Notes: generated by a model not told the origin, from the letters alone. A stretch of DNA of 64,000 nt from Tsukamurella sp. TY48 (GCF_019656655.1 NZ_BPMV01000001.1:2418001-2482000), one strand, 5' to 3'. Shown: positions 1 through 11,435, counted from the stretch's first letter. A program made the numbers and translations.

Positions 1-765
1 CCGGGTGACCCAGTCCTTGCCGAAGGCGATCGCCTCGGGGACCGACCAGCCGTGCGCCAGAGCGCAGACGGTGGCGGCACCCAGGGTGTCGCCCGCGCCG
101 TGATCATGCCGGGTGTCGATGCGCTGCGCCTCGAACTCCAGGAAGTCGGTGCCGTCGTACAGCAGGTCGGTGCTGGTGACCGCGGTGCGCAGATGCCCGC
201 CCTTCACCAGTGCCCAGCGGGCTCCCAGATCGTGCAGGGCCCGCGCGGCGTCGCGCTGGGTGGCCTCATCGACCACCTCGATCCCCGTGATCAGCCGCAC
301 CTCGTCGAGATTCGGAGTGACCACCCAGGCGAGCGGGAACAGCCGCCGCAGCAGGGTGTCGAGCGCCTCCGGGGTGAGCAGAGGATCGCCGTGCTGCGAG
401 GCGCACACCGGATCGACCAGGAACGGGATGTGCTCCCCGATCCCGACATCCGCCGCGGTATCGGCGATGGCATCGATGATCCCGGCGTTCGCCAGCATCC
501 CCGTCTTCACACCGCTCACGCCGATGTCGGCGACCACCGCGAGGATCTGCCCCGCCACCGTCTCCGGGGGGATCGCATGGAAACCCGTGACACCCAGGCT
601 GTTCTGCACGGTGACCGCGGTGACCGCACTGGTGCCGTGCACGCCGGCGAGGGCGAACGTGCGCAGGTCCGACTGGAGACCGGCGGCGCCGCCCGAATCG
701 GAACCGGCGATGGTCATCACCCGCACCGGCGTCTCGCCGAATCCGGGCAGGGGCAGGTGCTGCAT
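1..765 (-). CDS. thiD: Hydroxymethylpyrimidine/phosphomethylpyrimidine kinase, first tandem copy, C-terminus cut by window edge
   Basis: The first 255 residues are visible; the end lies beyond the left edge. The family phosphorylates hydroxymethylpyrimidine twice to give the pyrimidine half of thiamine in the cytoplasm. The ribokinase-fold marks are AGSDSGG near residue 20, a PNLDEVRLITG stretch mid-protein and the nucleotide/anion-hole loop HGAGDTL near residue 223. The ATG at 765 is chosen because it lies 10 bases after the stop of the second thiD and leaves about 16 residues before the core. It is transcribed with that copy and thiC, so it is probably under the same TPP riboswitch. The paralogue is close in sequence, and a 41-base stretch (275-315) is identical to 1134-1174. 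A role in pyridoxal phosphorylation cannot be excluded for one copy. Confidence 0.88.
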   Translation of the reverse strand, partial: MQHLPLPGFGETPVRVMTIAGSDSGGAAGLQSDLRTFALAGVHGTSAVTAVTVQNSLGVTGFHAIPPETVAGQILAVVADIGVSGVKTGMLANAGIIDAIADTAADVGIGEHIPFLVDPVCASQHGDPLLTPEALDTLLRRLFPLAWVVTPNLDEVRLITGIEVVDEATQRDAARALHDLGARWALVKGGHLRTAVTSTDLLYDGTDFLEFEAQRIDTRHDHGAGDTLGAATVCALAHGWSVPEAIAFGKDWVTR

Positions 766-775
766 GCCTGCCAGG

Positions 776-3441
<2,666 letters not shown>

Positions 3442-3481
3442 TGGTGTGCGCTTCCGAGCCTAACGCACTCGGCGCGCAGTC

Positions 3482-4618
3482 TCAGGCGATACGCACGCCC
3501 CTGGGCAGGTTCCCTGCGGGAACGCGCAGGCGGCGGGCCGCGAAGGCCACTCCGATCCCGCCCAGTGCGAGGTTCGCCAGCAGACCCCAGTACCAGGTGT
3601 GGCCGAGATAGCCGTCGGTGCGGCGTCCGGAGCGCAGATAGTAGGTGTCGTTGCCCGACCAGTACCCGACCTCGGCGCAGGTTCGGTCCTGATTCGGCTG
3701 GGGCGCGGTGCGGAGCTTGGAGATCGAGTCCGCGATATCGCCGAGAGCCGACTCGGACGGTGGCCGGGGTCGTCCGGCGGGGCCGTAGTCGGCCCAGTTG
3801 CGCCGCTCGCGGGCGGCGTCGCGTCCGGTGTCGCGTTGGGCGGCCGCATCCGCCAGCACCACCGCGGGATTCGGTGCCACGATCCACCAGATCCGCTCGG
3901 TGTGCTCCACGGTGACCTCGGTCCGCTCGATACGGCAGGTGCCGCTCTCGCCGGTGTCGCTGTAGGTCCACACCGGGCGATCGGCCGCGATCCGTTCCTT
4001 GGTCACGGGTGTGAGCAGCGCCGCGAGGATCGGCAGCCCGATGAGGAGGAAGAGCATCGTGAGCTGGGTGAGTGACGCGGATCCGATGGGGCGCGACAGC
4101 AGTGCCGAATACCCCAGACCGATCCCGCAGTAGGTGAGGAAGAGCACGGCGACGCAGGCGATCCCGAGCACGGATGCCCACACCGGGTAGTTCGCCTCGA
4201 TCGTGCCCCAGATCAGGTACGGCGACGCGACCAGGAGCAGCGCACAAGAGGCGATCCAGGCGCCCAGCACCTTGCCGGCGGCGATCTGCAGCCCGCCGGC
4301 GGGGGTCGCCTGCACGACGGCCAGGGTGGCGTCCTTGCGGTCGCCGTTGATCGACGTGGCCGTCATCGTCGGCGCGACGACCAATCCGAGGAAGCCCACG
4401 AATCCCAGCACGATGAAGTAGAGGTTCTCGCCGAACGTCTGCCGGCCGCTGTCCGGAGAGGTCGCGGTCATGAACCACAGCAGCCCGAAGACGACCGCGC
4501 TCACCATGAGGAAGAAGGCGCCCAGCAGGACGCGCCAGCGGGTGGCGCGGGTGCGCTGGCGCAGCTCCAGCCCGACCAGCACGCCGACGGTGCGCCACCA
4601 GTTCATGAAAGCGCTCAT
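3482..4618 (-). CDS. ABC-2 type transporter permease
   Basis: 378 residues with a hydrophobic membrane segment near residue 30, several further segments clustered at residues 95-260 and one last segment near the C-terminus (about residues 345-365). A long extracytoplasmic-looking loop of about 100 residues lies between. It is a membrane subunit of an ABC-2 exporter. Its ATG overlaps the stop of the ATPase gene (ATGA), so the two proteins form one transporter. The substrate cannot be read from sequence; members of the class export drugs, lipids or polysaccharides. The gene lies upstream of the thiamine genes in the same direction, separated by the riboswitch leader. Thiamine transport is not implied, because ABC-2 systems are exporters. 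Confidence 0.8.
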   Translation of the reverse strand: MSAFMNWWRTVGVLVGLELRQRTRATRWRVLLGAFFLMVSAVVFGLLWFMTATSPDSGRQTFGENLYFIVLGFVGFLGLVVAPTMTATSINGDRKDATLAVVQATPAGGLQIAAGKVLGAWIASCALLLVASPYLIWGTIEANYPVWASVLGIACVAVLFLTYCGIGLGYSALLSRPIGSASLTQLTMLFLLIGLPILAALLTPVTKERIAADRPVWTYSDTGESGTCRIERTEVTVEHTERIWWIVAPNPAVVLADAAAQRDTGRDAARERRNWADYGPAGRPRPPSESALGDIADSISKLRTAPQPNQDRTCAEVGYWSGNDTYYLRSGRRTDGYLGHTWYWGLLANLALGGIGVAFAARRLRVPAGNLPRGVRIA

Positions 4619-5454
4619 GTGCGGTCGGCCTCCAGTGCGAAGTACGAATCCTCGAGGGCGTTGGTGGCCCGGGCGAACTCCACCACGTGCACGCCCGCGG
4701 CGACCTGCTGGGCGAGGTGTGCCGCGGCGTCGGCCTCGGAATCGAAGGTGAGAAAGGTTCCGGCACCGGCGGGTTCGCCCACCTCCCGAATCCGCCAGGT
4801 GCTCGTCGCGGTTTCCGGTGGGGCCTCGGTGCGCCCGCCGGCCATCATCACCACGTCGTCGACCATCTCGCCCAGCTCGGACAGGATGTGCGAGCTGACG
4901 AGAACGGCGCAGCCACCGTCGGCCAGGGCGCGCAGCGAATCCCGGAGCTCGAACCGCGAGCGCGGATCCATCCCGGAGGCGGGTTCGTCGAGCAGCAGGA
5001 TCGGCGGCGAATGCACGACGGCGCGGGCGAATCCGAGGCGCTGCTTCTGCCCTCGGGAGAGCACCTGCGCGGGTCGGTCGGCGAACTCGGACAGGTGAAC
5101 CCGGTCGAGCAGCTCCGCGGCGCGGGCCTTCGCGGCACCGGCCGGCGTGCTGTAGAGCTTGGCGAAGGTGGTGAGGATCTCGGTGGGCGTCAGGGAGTCC
5201 CAGGTGCCGAAGACATCGGGCATCCAGCCCACCCGGGTGCGCAGATCCTCCGGTGCGATGGGCGCACCGTCGAGCTCGACGGTGCCGCTCGTCGGACGCA
5301 GCAGTCCCGCCAGCATCAGCAGCAGGGTGGTCTTGCCCGCGCCGTTCGGCCCGACGAGGCCGGTGATCCGACCGGGAGTCAGCGTGAGGGTGGCATCGGC
5401 GACGGCCACGTGCTGCTTGAAACTCCGCGTGAGGCTGCGGGCGACCATGGTCAT
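4615..5454 (-). CDS. ABC transporter ATP-binding protein (ABC-2 exporter)
   Basis: 279 residues. Walker A is GPNGAGKTT near residue 39, the signature is LSRGQKQR near residue 135 and Walker B is ILLLDEPASGMDP just after. A C-terminal extension of about 80 residues follows the ATPase core, as in CcmA-type exporters. The start is ambiguous. Minus-strand ATG codons occur at 5478, 5454 and 5448, none with a good ribosome site. I prefer 5454 because TACCTT sits six bases upstream, as a -10 would for a leaderless transcript. A reading out to 5997 would run antisense through the acetyltransferase gene and is rejected. Confidence 0.85.
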   Translation of the reverse strand: MTMVARSLTRSFKQHVAVADATLTLTPGRITGLVGPNGAGKTTLLLMLAGLLRPTSGTVELDGAPIAPEDLRTRVGWMPDVFGTWDSLTPTEILTTFAKLYSTPAGAAKARAAELLDRVHLSEFADRPAQVLSRGQKQRLGFARAVVHSPPILLLDEPASGMDPRSRFELRDSLRALADGGCAVLVSSHILSELGEMVDDVVMMAGGRTEAPPETATSTWRIREVGEPAGAGTFLTFDSEADAAAHLAQQVAAGVHVVEFARATNALEDSYFALEADRT

Positions 5455-5580
5455 GGCAACAAGGTATCGGAGATTCATGATCGCGAAATGTGACAGGCGT
5501 GAAAACACTCGCGCCGAGTCCGGCGACATGTCAGTGTGTCGGCGTACGGTGAAGTGATCCGCATCACAGATGGAGGTCTC

Positions 5581-5916
5581 ATGGCAGACACGGTCGACGT
5601 CCCGCCGCCCACGCTGGAACTGGGTGAGCTGCGGCTCTACGACAATCCCGTGCGCGATCGATTCGAACTCTGGTCCCGCGACGAGCTGATCGGCGTGGTG
5701 GGCTACGAACTCACCGACCACGGCGACGTGATCCTGTTGCACACCGTGGTGATGGAGAAGTTCGGCAAGCAGGGCTTCGCCCGCGCGATCGTCTCCGGCG
5801 TGCTCGACGATGCGCGTTCGCGGGAGCGGCAGGTGATCCCCGTGTGCACCTACGTGCGCGGCTTCCTCGCCCGGTTCCCGCAGTACCAGGATGTGGTGGC
5901 CTCGGCGCGCGCCTGA
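5581..5916 (+). CDS. YjdJ-type GCN5-related N-acetyltransferase
   Basis: A small protein of 111 residues matching the single-domain GNAT family typified by YjdJ. It has a short beta-strand start, the HTVV segment before the acetyl-CoA loop (here KFGKQGFARAIVSGVLDDAR in place of RGRGIG), then VIPVCTYV and a closing RFPQYQDVV motif. These proteins transfer acetyl groups to unknown small molecules or proteins. The canonical Q/RxxGxG/A loop is only partly kept (GKQGFA), which fits this subfamily. The ATG has a strong GGAGG site six bases upstream. It is transcribed divergently from the ABC exporter and convergently with the DUF1990 gene. Confidence 0.85.
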   Translation: MADTVDVPPPTLELGELRLYDNPVRDRFELWSRDELIGVVGYELTDHGDVILLHTVVMEKFGKQGFARAIVSGVLDDARSRERQVIPVCTYVRGFLARFPQYQDVVASARA

Positions 5917-5926
5917 ATCGCTGCGA

Positions 5927-6400
5927 TCAGCGCAACGTCCGCAGGTAGCGGCGGTGCGCCACCGCCTGTGCCACCCGCAGGGCCGGATAGGCGGCACGCC
6001 AGAATCCGTGGGGCGCGGGTCGGGTCAGTGAGCGCACCGTGAGCAGTACGTCGTCGCCGTCCCGGTGCACCACGAAGGCCTCCTCACCGCGGACCGGATG
6101 TCCCGGCAGAGTCCGGTAGGAGAAGCCGACGCGATCCGCCGTGTCGACCACCTCCACCACTTCGACCGGCTCGGTCACCGTGACGCCCGCGACCCTCGCC
6201 GTGACCGTGACCCGCAGCCCGGGGTGCACCCGCTCGTCGGTCGAGACCGAGAATCCGCTCGCGGTCTTCACGCCCCAGTGGAGCACCTCGCGCGCGGCGC
6301 GCGCCCAGGCCTCGTCGCCGCGACCGACCCGGGCGCTCACCTCGGACCGCCGGTACTCGGACGGCGCGCCCTCCCATCTGGGCTCGCTCGGCCGGGTCAC
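5927..6400 (-). CDS. DUF1990 family protein
   Basis: 157 residues, of unknown biochemical function. The domain is shown by RVGRGDEAWARAAREVLHWG at the N-terminus, a GLRVTV strand, VGFSYRTLPGHPVRGEEAFVV in the middle and a C-terminal arginine-rich helix ending RYLRTLR. The fold is likely START/SRPBCC-like. It begins with GTG overlapping the TGA of the upstream acetyltransferase (GTGA), so it is the last gene of a def-GNAT-DUF1990 run. Nothing in the neighbourhood fixes a substrate. Confidence 0.85.
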   Translation of the reverse strand: MTRPSEPRWEGAPSEYRRSEVSARVGRGDEAWARAAREVLHWGVKTASGFSVSTDERVHPGLRVTVTARVAGVTVTEPVEVVEVVDTADRVGFSYRTLPGHPVRGEEAFVVHRDGDDVLLTVRSLTRPAPHGFWRAAYPALRVAQAVAHRRYLRTLR

Positions 6401-7266
6401 GACTCGGTCCAATAGCCGTAGCCGTGATGGACGGTGAACCCGAGCCCGCGGTACAGCGCCTGCGCTGCATCGTTGTCGCGCACCACCTCCAAGTACACCC
6501 GGCTCGCGCCCGCCTCCGCCGCGGCGGCGCCGAGCGCGGCCATGACCCGCGTCGCGAGCCCCTGCCGACGATGCGCCGACGCCACGGTGACCGATCCGAT
6601 CCCGCCCCACAGGTTCCCCGCCGCATCGGCCGTGATCGCGACGCGGCCGGCCGCCACCGTCGCTCCACCGTCGACGATCGAGGCGAACCGCACGGCCCCG
6701 TCGACCGCGGTGACCAGGGATGCGGGCGTGCCGACCAGTGACAGCCAGCCCGCATCGGGTCCGTCCGCGAGTCCGACGCCATCGGCCGGACCGGCCGCCG
6801 CCGGGCCCGTGAGCACATCGGTCTGTTGATCGAGTGGCGGCGCGCCCCGGATCAACCGGTCCGAGACGGTGAGCCGGAGGGGCACGCCGCGCTCGGCGAA
6901 CCAGGCGCGCGGACCGGCGAGCCGGTCGAGCGACGCGTCCGGATGCAGGGGAGCGGCGCACGTGGCGCGATTGCCCGGAACGCCGGGAGCCGCGCGGCAG
7001 AACCACCCGTCCACCCAGGCGTGTTCCAGCGAGAGCCAGCCGCGGGCACGGGCCAGATCCAGGGACCGGATCTCGCTCGCCCGCACGGGGCGGGGCGGCA
7101 CCGTCTTCATCGCCACGATCGCCGACCGGGCGATCACGTGCTCGGTGCCGTCGCGCTCGACGACCACCGGGTCACCGTCGGCGACCAACCGCCCGATGAC
7201 GTCGGTTGCCGCACCGGTGTCCAGGAGGTGGCGGACCACCACCCGGTCACCGGAGACGGGGGACAT
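6397..7266 (-). CDS. GNAT acetyltransferase, Rv0428c type
   Basis: 289 residues in two parts. The N-terminal half has a beta-rich SH3-like start (VVVRHLLDTGAATDVIGRLV) and a PPRPVRASEIRSLD linker. The C-terminal GNAT domain carries the acetyl-CoA loop HRRQGLATRVMAAL near residue 225 and YRGLGFTVHHGYGYW at the end. The substrate is unknown. The ATG overlaps the def stop by one base (TGATG), so it is translationally coupled to deformylase. From memory the same pairing occurs in M. tuberculosis (Rv0428c-Rv0429c), which supports the start and the orthology. A longer ORF start at 7332 overlaps def and is rejected. Confidence 0.88.
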   Translation of the reverse strand: MSPVSGDRVVVRHLLDTGAATDVIGRLVADGDPVVVERDGTEHVIARSAIVAMKTVPPRPVRASEIRSLDLARARGWLSLEHAWVDGWFCRAAPGVPGNRATCAAPLHPDASLDRLAGPRAWFAERGVPLRLTVSDRLIRGAPPLDQQTDVLTGPAAAGPADGVGLADGPDAGWLSLVGTPASLVTAVDGAVRFASIVDGGATVAAGRVAITADAAGNLWGGIGSVTVASAHRRQGLATRVMAALGAAAAEAGASRVYLEVVRDNDAAQALYRGLGFTVHHGYGYWTES

Positions 7267-7862
7267 CAGTCGTCGTGCCCGAACGGATCGTCCACGGTGC
7301 CGGGCACCCAGGTGAGTCCGGGCTGATTCCACCCGTTCTTCTTGATGAACTTCTTCGCCTGGCGCGCGTACCGCCCCACGAGAACATCGGTGTAGAGGAA
7401 TCCGTCGAGGTGCCCCGTCTCGTGCTGCAGCATCCGCGCGAAGAACCCGGTGCCCTCGATCTCGACCGGATCGCCGTTGCGATCGGTGCCGACGACCTTG
7501 GCCCAGTCGGCGCGGCCGGTGGGGAAGGACTCACCGGGAACGGAGAGGCAGCCCTCCCAGTCGTCGTCCGGATCGGGCATGGTCTCGGGGATGTCCGAGG
7601 TGGTGAGCACGGGGTTGATCACCTCGCCGCGGCGCCGCTCGTGCGTCTGCTCATCGGGGCAGTCGTAGACGAACAGGCGCAGGTCCCGGCCCACCTGGTT
7701 GCCGGCGAGCCCCACGCCGTTCGCGCGGTCCATGGTCTCGAGCATGTCGTCGAGCAGCGCGACGATCTCGGCCGCGGGCCTGCCGTCCGCGTCGAGCTCG
7801 ACCGGGGTGGTCGGCGTGTGCAGAACGGGGTCGCCGACGATGACGATGGGAAGTACGGCCAT
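7266..7862 (-). CDS. def: Peptide deformylase
   Basis: 198 residues, the size of mycobacterial type I deformylases. It removes the formyl group from the N-terminal methionine of new proteins and acts at the ribosome exit. The three metal-site motifs are present: [10 protein letters not shown] (usually GxGLAAxQ), EGCLSVPG with the cysteine ligand, and QHETGHLDG with the two histidine ligands and catalytic glutamate. The ATG at 7862 is close to the divergent DUF3263 gene. The stop overlaps the next gene's ATG. Asparagine replaces alanine in the first motif, as in mycobacterial enzymes. Confidence 0.96.
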   Translation of the reverse strand: MAVLPIVIVGDPVLHTPTTPVELDADGRPAAEIVALLDDMLETMDRANGVGLAGNQVGRDLRLFVYDCPDEQTHERRRGEVINPVLTTSDIPETMPDPDDDWEGCLSVPGESFPTGRADWAKVVGTDRNGDPVEIEGTGFFARMLQHETGHLDGFLYTDVLVGRYARQAKKFIKKNGWNQPGLTWVPGTVDDPFGHDD

Positions 7863-7978
7863 GCCCTAAGAACTTAGTCGTCTGGGCGACACGCCCCCGC
7901 AGCCCCACCCCGGCGATCTTCACCGTGGTTAGATTGTCGCGAACTACAGCAGTGTTATTTCGAATGCGAGGGGAACGC

Positions 7979-8305
7979 ATGGAGGGCGCCGGTGCGGCCG
8001 CGCAGAACCTGGCCAGAACTGACGCGCAGCTCGACCAGGAGCGGGGCGACGACGGCCTGACCCGTCGCGAGCACGACATCCTCGCATTCGAGCGGCAGTG
8101 GTGGAAGTACGCCGGGGCCAAGGAAGACGCCATCAAGGAGCTCTTCGGACTCTCGGCGACCCGCTACTACCAGGTGCTGAACACGCTGGTCGACACCCCC
8201 GAGGCGCTCGCCGCGGACCCGATGCTCGTCAAGCGGCTGCGCCGCGTGCGCGCCAGCCGGCAGAAGGCCCGCGCGGCCCGCAAGCTCGGCTTCGAGATCA
8301 CCTGA
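7979..8305 (+). CDS. DUF3263 small helical protein (Rv0430 type)
   Basis: 108 residues, function unknown but conserved across Mycobacteriales beside def and virR. The core reads LTRREHDILAFERQWWKYAGAKEDAI and then FGLSATRYYQVLNTLVDTPEAL. This looks like a sigma-factor-like or helix-turn-helix fold, followed by a basic C-terminus (RRVRASRQKARAARKLGF). DNA binding is therefore plausible but is inference. The ATG at 7979 has GAGGGGAAC upstream; an in-frame ATG at 7964 is an alternative. It is divergent from def and followed after 19 bases by the VirR-like gene. Confidence 0.86.
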   Translation: MEGAGAAAQNLARTDAQLDQERGDDGLTRREHDILAFERQWWKYAGAKEDAIKELFGLSATRYYQVLNTLVDTPEALAADPMLVKRLRRVRASRQKARAARKLGFEIT

Positions 8306-8324
8306 TCCCGTACAGTTCAGTGTT

Positions 8325-8798
8325 GTGAGCAGTACTTCGAACAGTCGCCCCGTCCCGATTCGGGCGATCGTCATGATCCTCATTTCGCTCGCGATCCTCT
8401 TCGCGGCGCTGGGTGTGCACGGCTACGTGACCCGGGACGACGATCCGCAGGCCGCGCTCAACGCCCAGGAGGCGAAGCTGAACGCGGCGGCCACGCAGAC
8501 CTCCGCCGCCGCCCCCGCGGGCGAGAAGCCCACGGTGTGCCTGATCTCCGTGAACAAGGCCCCGCTCGCCGATGCCACCGATCGCCTCACCAAGGCGGGG
8601 ATGCCCCCGCAGGAGGAGACCGCCGTGTGGCCCGCGCGCCCCGCGGCCCCGCGCGCCACCACCGTCTACTTCGACGACGGCGGTGAAGCGCAGGCGAAGA
8701 CCGTGGCCACCGCGCTCCCGGGCTCGACGACCGCGGCCCGTCCGGCCGGGCTCGAGGCGTGCGGCAACGCCATCGCCGTCGCGGTCGTGAGGAAGTAG
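8325..8798 (+). CDS. virR: VirR-like LytR_C domain membrane protein
   Basis: 157 residues. One N-terminal membrane helix (about residues 11-30) is followed by an alanine-rich linker and an extracytoplasmic LytR_C domain with VCLISVNKAPLADATDRLTKAG and a C-terminal ACGNAIAVAV strand. The M. tuberculosis orthologue, by position Rv0431, restrains vesicle release and affects cell-wall integrity. The same role is likely but not shown here. The start is GTG at 8325 with TACAGT eight bases upstream, which may mean a leaderless transcript. It lies between DUF3263 and sodC, as in mycobacteria. Confidence 0.83.
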   Translation: MSSTSNSRPVPIRAIVMILISLAILFAALGVHGYVTRDDDPQAALNAQEAKLNAAATQTSAAAPAGEKPTVCLISVNKAPLADATDRLTKAGMPPQEETAVWPARPAAPRATTVYFDDGGEAQAKTVATALPGSTTAARPAGLEACGNAIAVAVVRK

Positions 8799-8882
8799 TA
8801 GGTCCTGTCCGCAGCGGCCGATCCGGGCCCGATATGATTTGCGCAAGCTCAGCCCAGGTAGCCGTTGCATAAGGAGTCTTCG

Positions 8883-9620
8883 ATGACGAAGCGCCAGTAC
8901 CTCGCCCCGATCGCGATCCTCCCGGTGGCGGCGCTCGCCCTGACGGGCTGTGTCAACAACGAGAAGCCCGCCGAGCCGGGCGCCGGCACCACCCCTGCGG
9001 TCGTCACCGGTGCGACGGTGCCCGCGCAGGGCCCGGTGCTCAGCCTCGCCCCCGAGGCGCACGGTGCGGACAAGCCCGCCGAGGGCGGCGCCCCGGCCGC
9101 CGGATCGGCTGAGGCCTCGCTGGTCAAGCCCGACGGCAGCAGCGCGGGCAAGGCCACCTTCACCGAGAAGGACGGCGTGGTAGTGGTCGACGTACGGGTC
9201 ACCGGCCTGCCCGCCGGCTTCCACGGCATGCACATCCACGAGGTCGGCAAGTGCGAGCCGAACTCCGTCGCCAAGAACGGCGCTCCCGGTTCCGCCACCA
9301 ACTTCGGTTCGGCCGGCGGTCACTGGCAGAAGGCCGGCGCCACCGGGCACCCGATGACCGGCGACCTGGTCTCGGTGTACGTCAACGCCAACGGCACCGG
9401 CCAGACCGTCACCAGCACCGGCGCCTTCACGCTGGCCGACATCAAGAAGAACGCCGACGGCAACGCGCTGATGATCCACGAGAAGGCGGACAACTTCGGC
9501 AACGTTCCCGCGTCGAAGTACGCCAACATCGTTCCGGGCCAGCCCGTGCCGGACGAGCAGACCCTGATGACCGGCGACGCGGGCGGCCGGATCGCCTGCG
9601 GCGTGATCAAGGTCGGTTAA
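8883..9620 (+). CDS. sodC: Cu/Zn superoxide dismutase lipoprotein
   Basis: 245 residues. It has a lipoprotein signal with lipobox ALTGC (cysteine at residue 23), so it is anchored outside the membrane, where it dismutates superoxide. Metal-ligand motifs are GMHIHEVGKCEP, GGHWQ and MIHEKADNF. A proline/alanine-rich tether of about 60 residues precedes the dismutase fold. The AAGGAGT site is seven bases before ATG 8883. TATGAT about 50 bases upstream is a candidate -10. The stop codon runs into the probable non-AUG start of the next gene, suggesting coupling. Confidence 0.95.
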   Translation: MTKRQYLAPIAILPVAALALTGCVNNEKPAEPGAGTTPAVVTGATVPAQGPVLSLAPEAHGADKPAEGGAPAAGSAEASLVKPDGSSAGKATFTEKDGVVVVDVRVTGLPAGFHGMHIHEVGKCEPNSVAKNGAPGSATNFGSAGGHWQKAGATGHPMTGDLVSVYVNANGTGQTVTSTGAFTLADIKKNADGNALMIHEKADNFGNVPASKYANIVPGQPVPDEQTLMTGDAGGRIACGVIKVG

Positions 9621-10759
9621 TCATCGAGCCCGTCGCCTTCCAGGCGTCGCCGCGGCCGACGATCGGCGTCGAGTGGGAATTCGCCCTCGTCGATAGGGAG
9701 TCCGCGGACCTCGTGAGCCGTGCGGACGAGCTGTTCGACGGTGTGCGGGCCGCGAGCCCGGAGATCGCACCACAGGTGCACTCAGAGATGCTGCGCAACA
9801 CCGTCGAGGTGGTCACCGGCGTCTGCGACAACACCGCCGAGGCGATGGCCGACCTGGCGCGGACCCTGCACGTGGTGCGCGGCGCGGCCGACGCGCTGGG
9901 TGTCGATCTGTTCGGCGCCGGCACCCATCCCTTCGCGCAGTGGAACGCCCAGCAGCTCACCGACAATCCCCGCTACGACGAGCTGATCGCGCGCACCCAG
10001 TGGTGGGGCCGGCAGATGCTCATCTGGGGCGTGCACGTGCACGTGGGCGTGAATCACCGCGACAAGGTGCTGCCGATCATCTCGGCACTGCTCAACCAGT
10101 ACCCGCACCTGCTCGCGCTCTCCGCCAGCTCGCCCATGTGGGGCGGGCACGACACCGGCTACGCCAGTACCCGGGCCATGATGTTCCAGCAGCTGCCCAC
10201 CGCGGGCCTGCCCTTCCAGTTCGAGCAGTGGGGCGAGTTCGAGCGCTTCGTCCACGATCAGAAGACCACCGGGATCATCGATCACCTCAACGAGATCCGC
10301 TGGGACATCCGCCCCGCGTGCCATCTCGGCACCATCGAGGTGCGGATCTGCGACGGCATGTCGAGCTTCGCGGAGCTCGAGGCCGTGGTGGCGCTGATCC
10401 ACTGCCTGGTGGTGTGGCTCGACGGCCGGCTCGATGCGGGGGAGACCCTGCCCACGCTGCCGCCCTGGCACGTTCAGGAGAACAAGTGGCGCGCGGCCCG
10501 ATACGGCCTGGACGCCATCATCATCCAGGATGCGGACAACAACGAGCGGCTCGTCACCGAGGACCTCGACGAGCTGCTGGAGCAGCTGACGCCCATCGCG
10601 CGGCGGCTCGACTGCGAACGGGAACTGCGTGCGGTACAAGACATCCCGCGCCGCGGGGCCTCCTACCAGCGGCAGCGCGCCGTAGCCGACGGGATCTGCA
10701 ACGTGGACACCTACCGTGAGGTGGTGCGCTCCGTCACCGGAGATCTCGTGATCCCATGA
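9620..10759 (+). CDS. GCS2-type carboxylate-amine ligase (YbdK family), non-AUG start
   Basis: About 379 residues of a glutamate-cysteine ligase type 2 fold. It opens IGVEWEFALVD (catalytic glutamates) and continues with HSEMLRNTVEVVTGVC, WGVHVHVGVN, DIRPACHLGTIEVRICDG and a C-terminal DIPRRGASYQRQR. The family joins a carboxylate to an amine using ATP; gamma-glutamylcysteine is one possible product. No in-frame ATG, GTG or TTG exists between the sodC stop and the essential GVEWEF motif. ATC at 9620 (sharing a base with the sodC stop, AAGG seven bases before), ATC at 9623 or CTG at 9596 are the candidates. By position it matches Rv0433. Confidence 0.88.
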   Translation: MIEPVAFQASPRPTIGVEWEFALVDRESADLVSRADELFDGVRAASPEIAPQVHSEMLRNTVEVVTGVCDNTAEAMADLARTLHVVRGAADALGVDLFGAGTHPFAQWNAQQLTDNPRYDELIARTQWWGRQMLIWGVHVHVGVNHRDKVLPIISALLNQYPHLLALSASSPMWGGHDTGYASTRAMMFQQLPTAGLPFQFEQWGEFERFVHDQKTTGIIDHLNEIRWDIRPACHLGTIEVRICDGMSSFAELEAVVALIHCLVVWLDGRLDAGETLPTLPPWHVQENKWRAARYGLDAIIIQDADNNERLVTEDLDELLEQLTPIARRLDCERELRAVQDIPRRGASYQRQRAVADGICNVDTYREVVRSVTGDLVIP

Positions 10760-11394
10760 CGGCCGCGCATCTGCTCGCCTTCGTCGGCGCCGCACTCCTG
10801 CTCATCGTGGTGCCCGGTCCGAGCGTGCTCTTCGTGGTCGGCCGGGCGCTGGCACACGGCCGCTCCGTCGCGGTCGCCAGCGCGCTCGGCGGCACCTTGG
10901 GTTCGTTCCTGCTCGCGGTGCTGGTGGCCGTGGGTCTGGGGGCCGCGATCTCCCGCTCGGCGGTCTTCTTCCTCGCACTGAAGATCATCGGCGGCCTGTA
11001 CCTGTGCTTCCTCGGTGTCCAGGCGATCCGCAGCCGAGGGGACCTCGATCTCGACGCGGGAACCGGGGAGCGCCGCGGCGCCGCCCATCTGAGGTCGGTC
11101 CGGCAGGGCGTCGTGGTGGGACTGACGAACCCGAAGAACCTGGTTTTCTTCGCTGCGGTGCTGCCCCAGTTCGTGGTCCCCGCAGCGGGATCGACCACGC
11201 GCCAGATGCTGATCTTCGCCGTGATCTTCTGCGTGATCGCCGCGATCAGCGACAGCATCTGGGGACTCGTCGCCGCCCGTGCGCGCGACTGGTTCGCCCG
11301 GTCGCCCCGGCGGCTGCGGGCCGTCGGCGGAGCGGGCGGGGCCACGATGATCGGGCTCGGCGTGGGCCTGGTCGCCGCCGGCAACCCGAACTGA
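10756..11394 (+). CDS. LysE/RhtB family amino-acid exporter
   Basis: 212 residues and about six membrane helices. The family motif VPGPSVLFVVGRALAHG lies near residue 18, and TNPKNLVFFAAVLPQFV follows mid-protein. Members export amino acids or related compounds across the inner membrane. The ATG overlaps the stop of the ligase (ATGA), so the two are co-translated. A link between a ligase product and its export is possible but unproved. A hairpin followed by T residues comes 21 bases after the stop. Confidence 0.9.
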   Translation: MTAAHLLAFVGAALLLIVVPGPSVLFVVGRALAHGRSVAVASALGGTLGSFLLAVLVAVGLGAAISRSAVFFLALKIIGGLYLCFLGVQAIRSRGDLDLDAGTGERRGAAHLRSVRQGVVVGLTNPKNLVFFAAVLPQFVVPAAGSTTRQMLIFAVIFCVIAAISDSIWGLVAARARDWFARSPRRLRAVGGAGGATMIGLGVGLVAAGNPN

Positions 11395-11415
11395 ACCGAC
11401 CCGCTCGCGTCGCAT

Positions 11416-11435
11416 AGACGCATGCGTCTTTGTTT
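11416..11435 (+). terminator. Likely intrinsic terminator after the sodC-ligase-lysE run
   Basis: AGACGCATGCGTCT is a perfect palindrome that can form a five-base-pair stem with a CATG loop. TTGTTT follows immediately. The stem is short, so this is a weak terminator call. It ends where the Fur-type operator of the next operon begins. Confidence 0.45.

Noticed and set aside
5455-5997. An N-terminal extension of the ABC ATPase to 5997
   Set aside because: It would run antisense across the YjdJ-type acetyltransferase gene and has no family sequence before the ATG at 5454.
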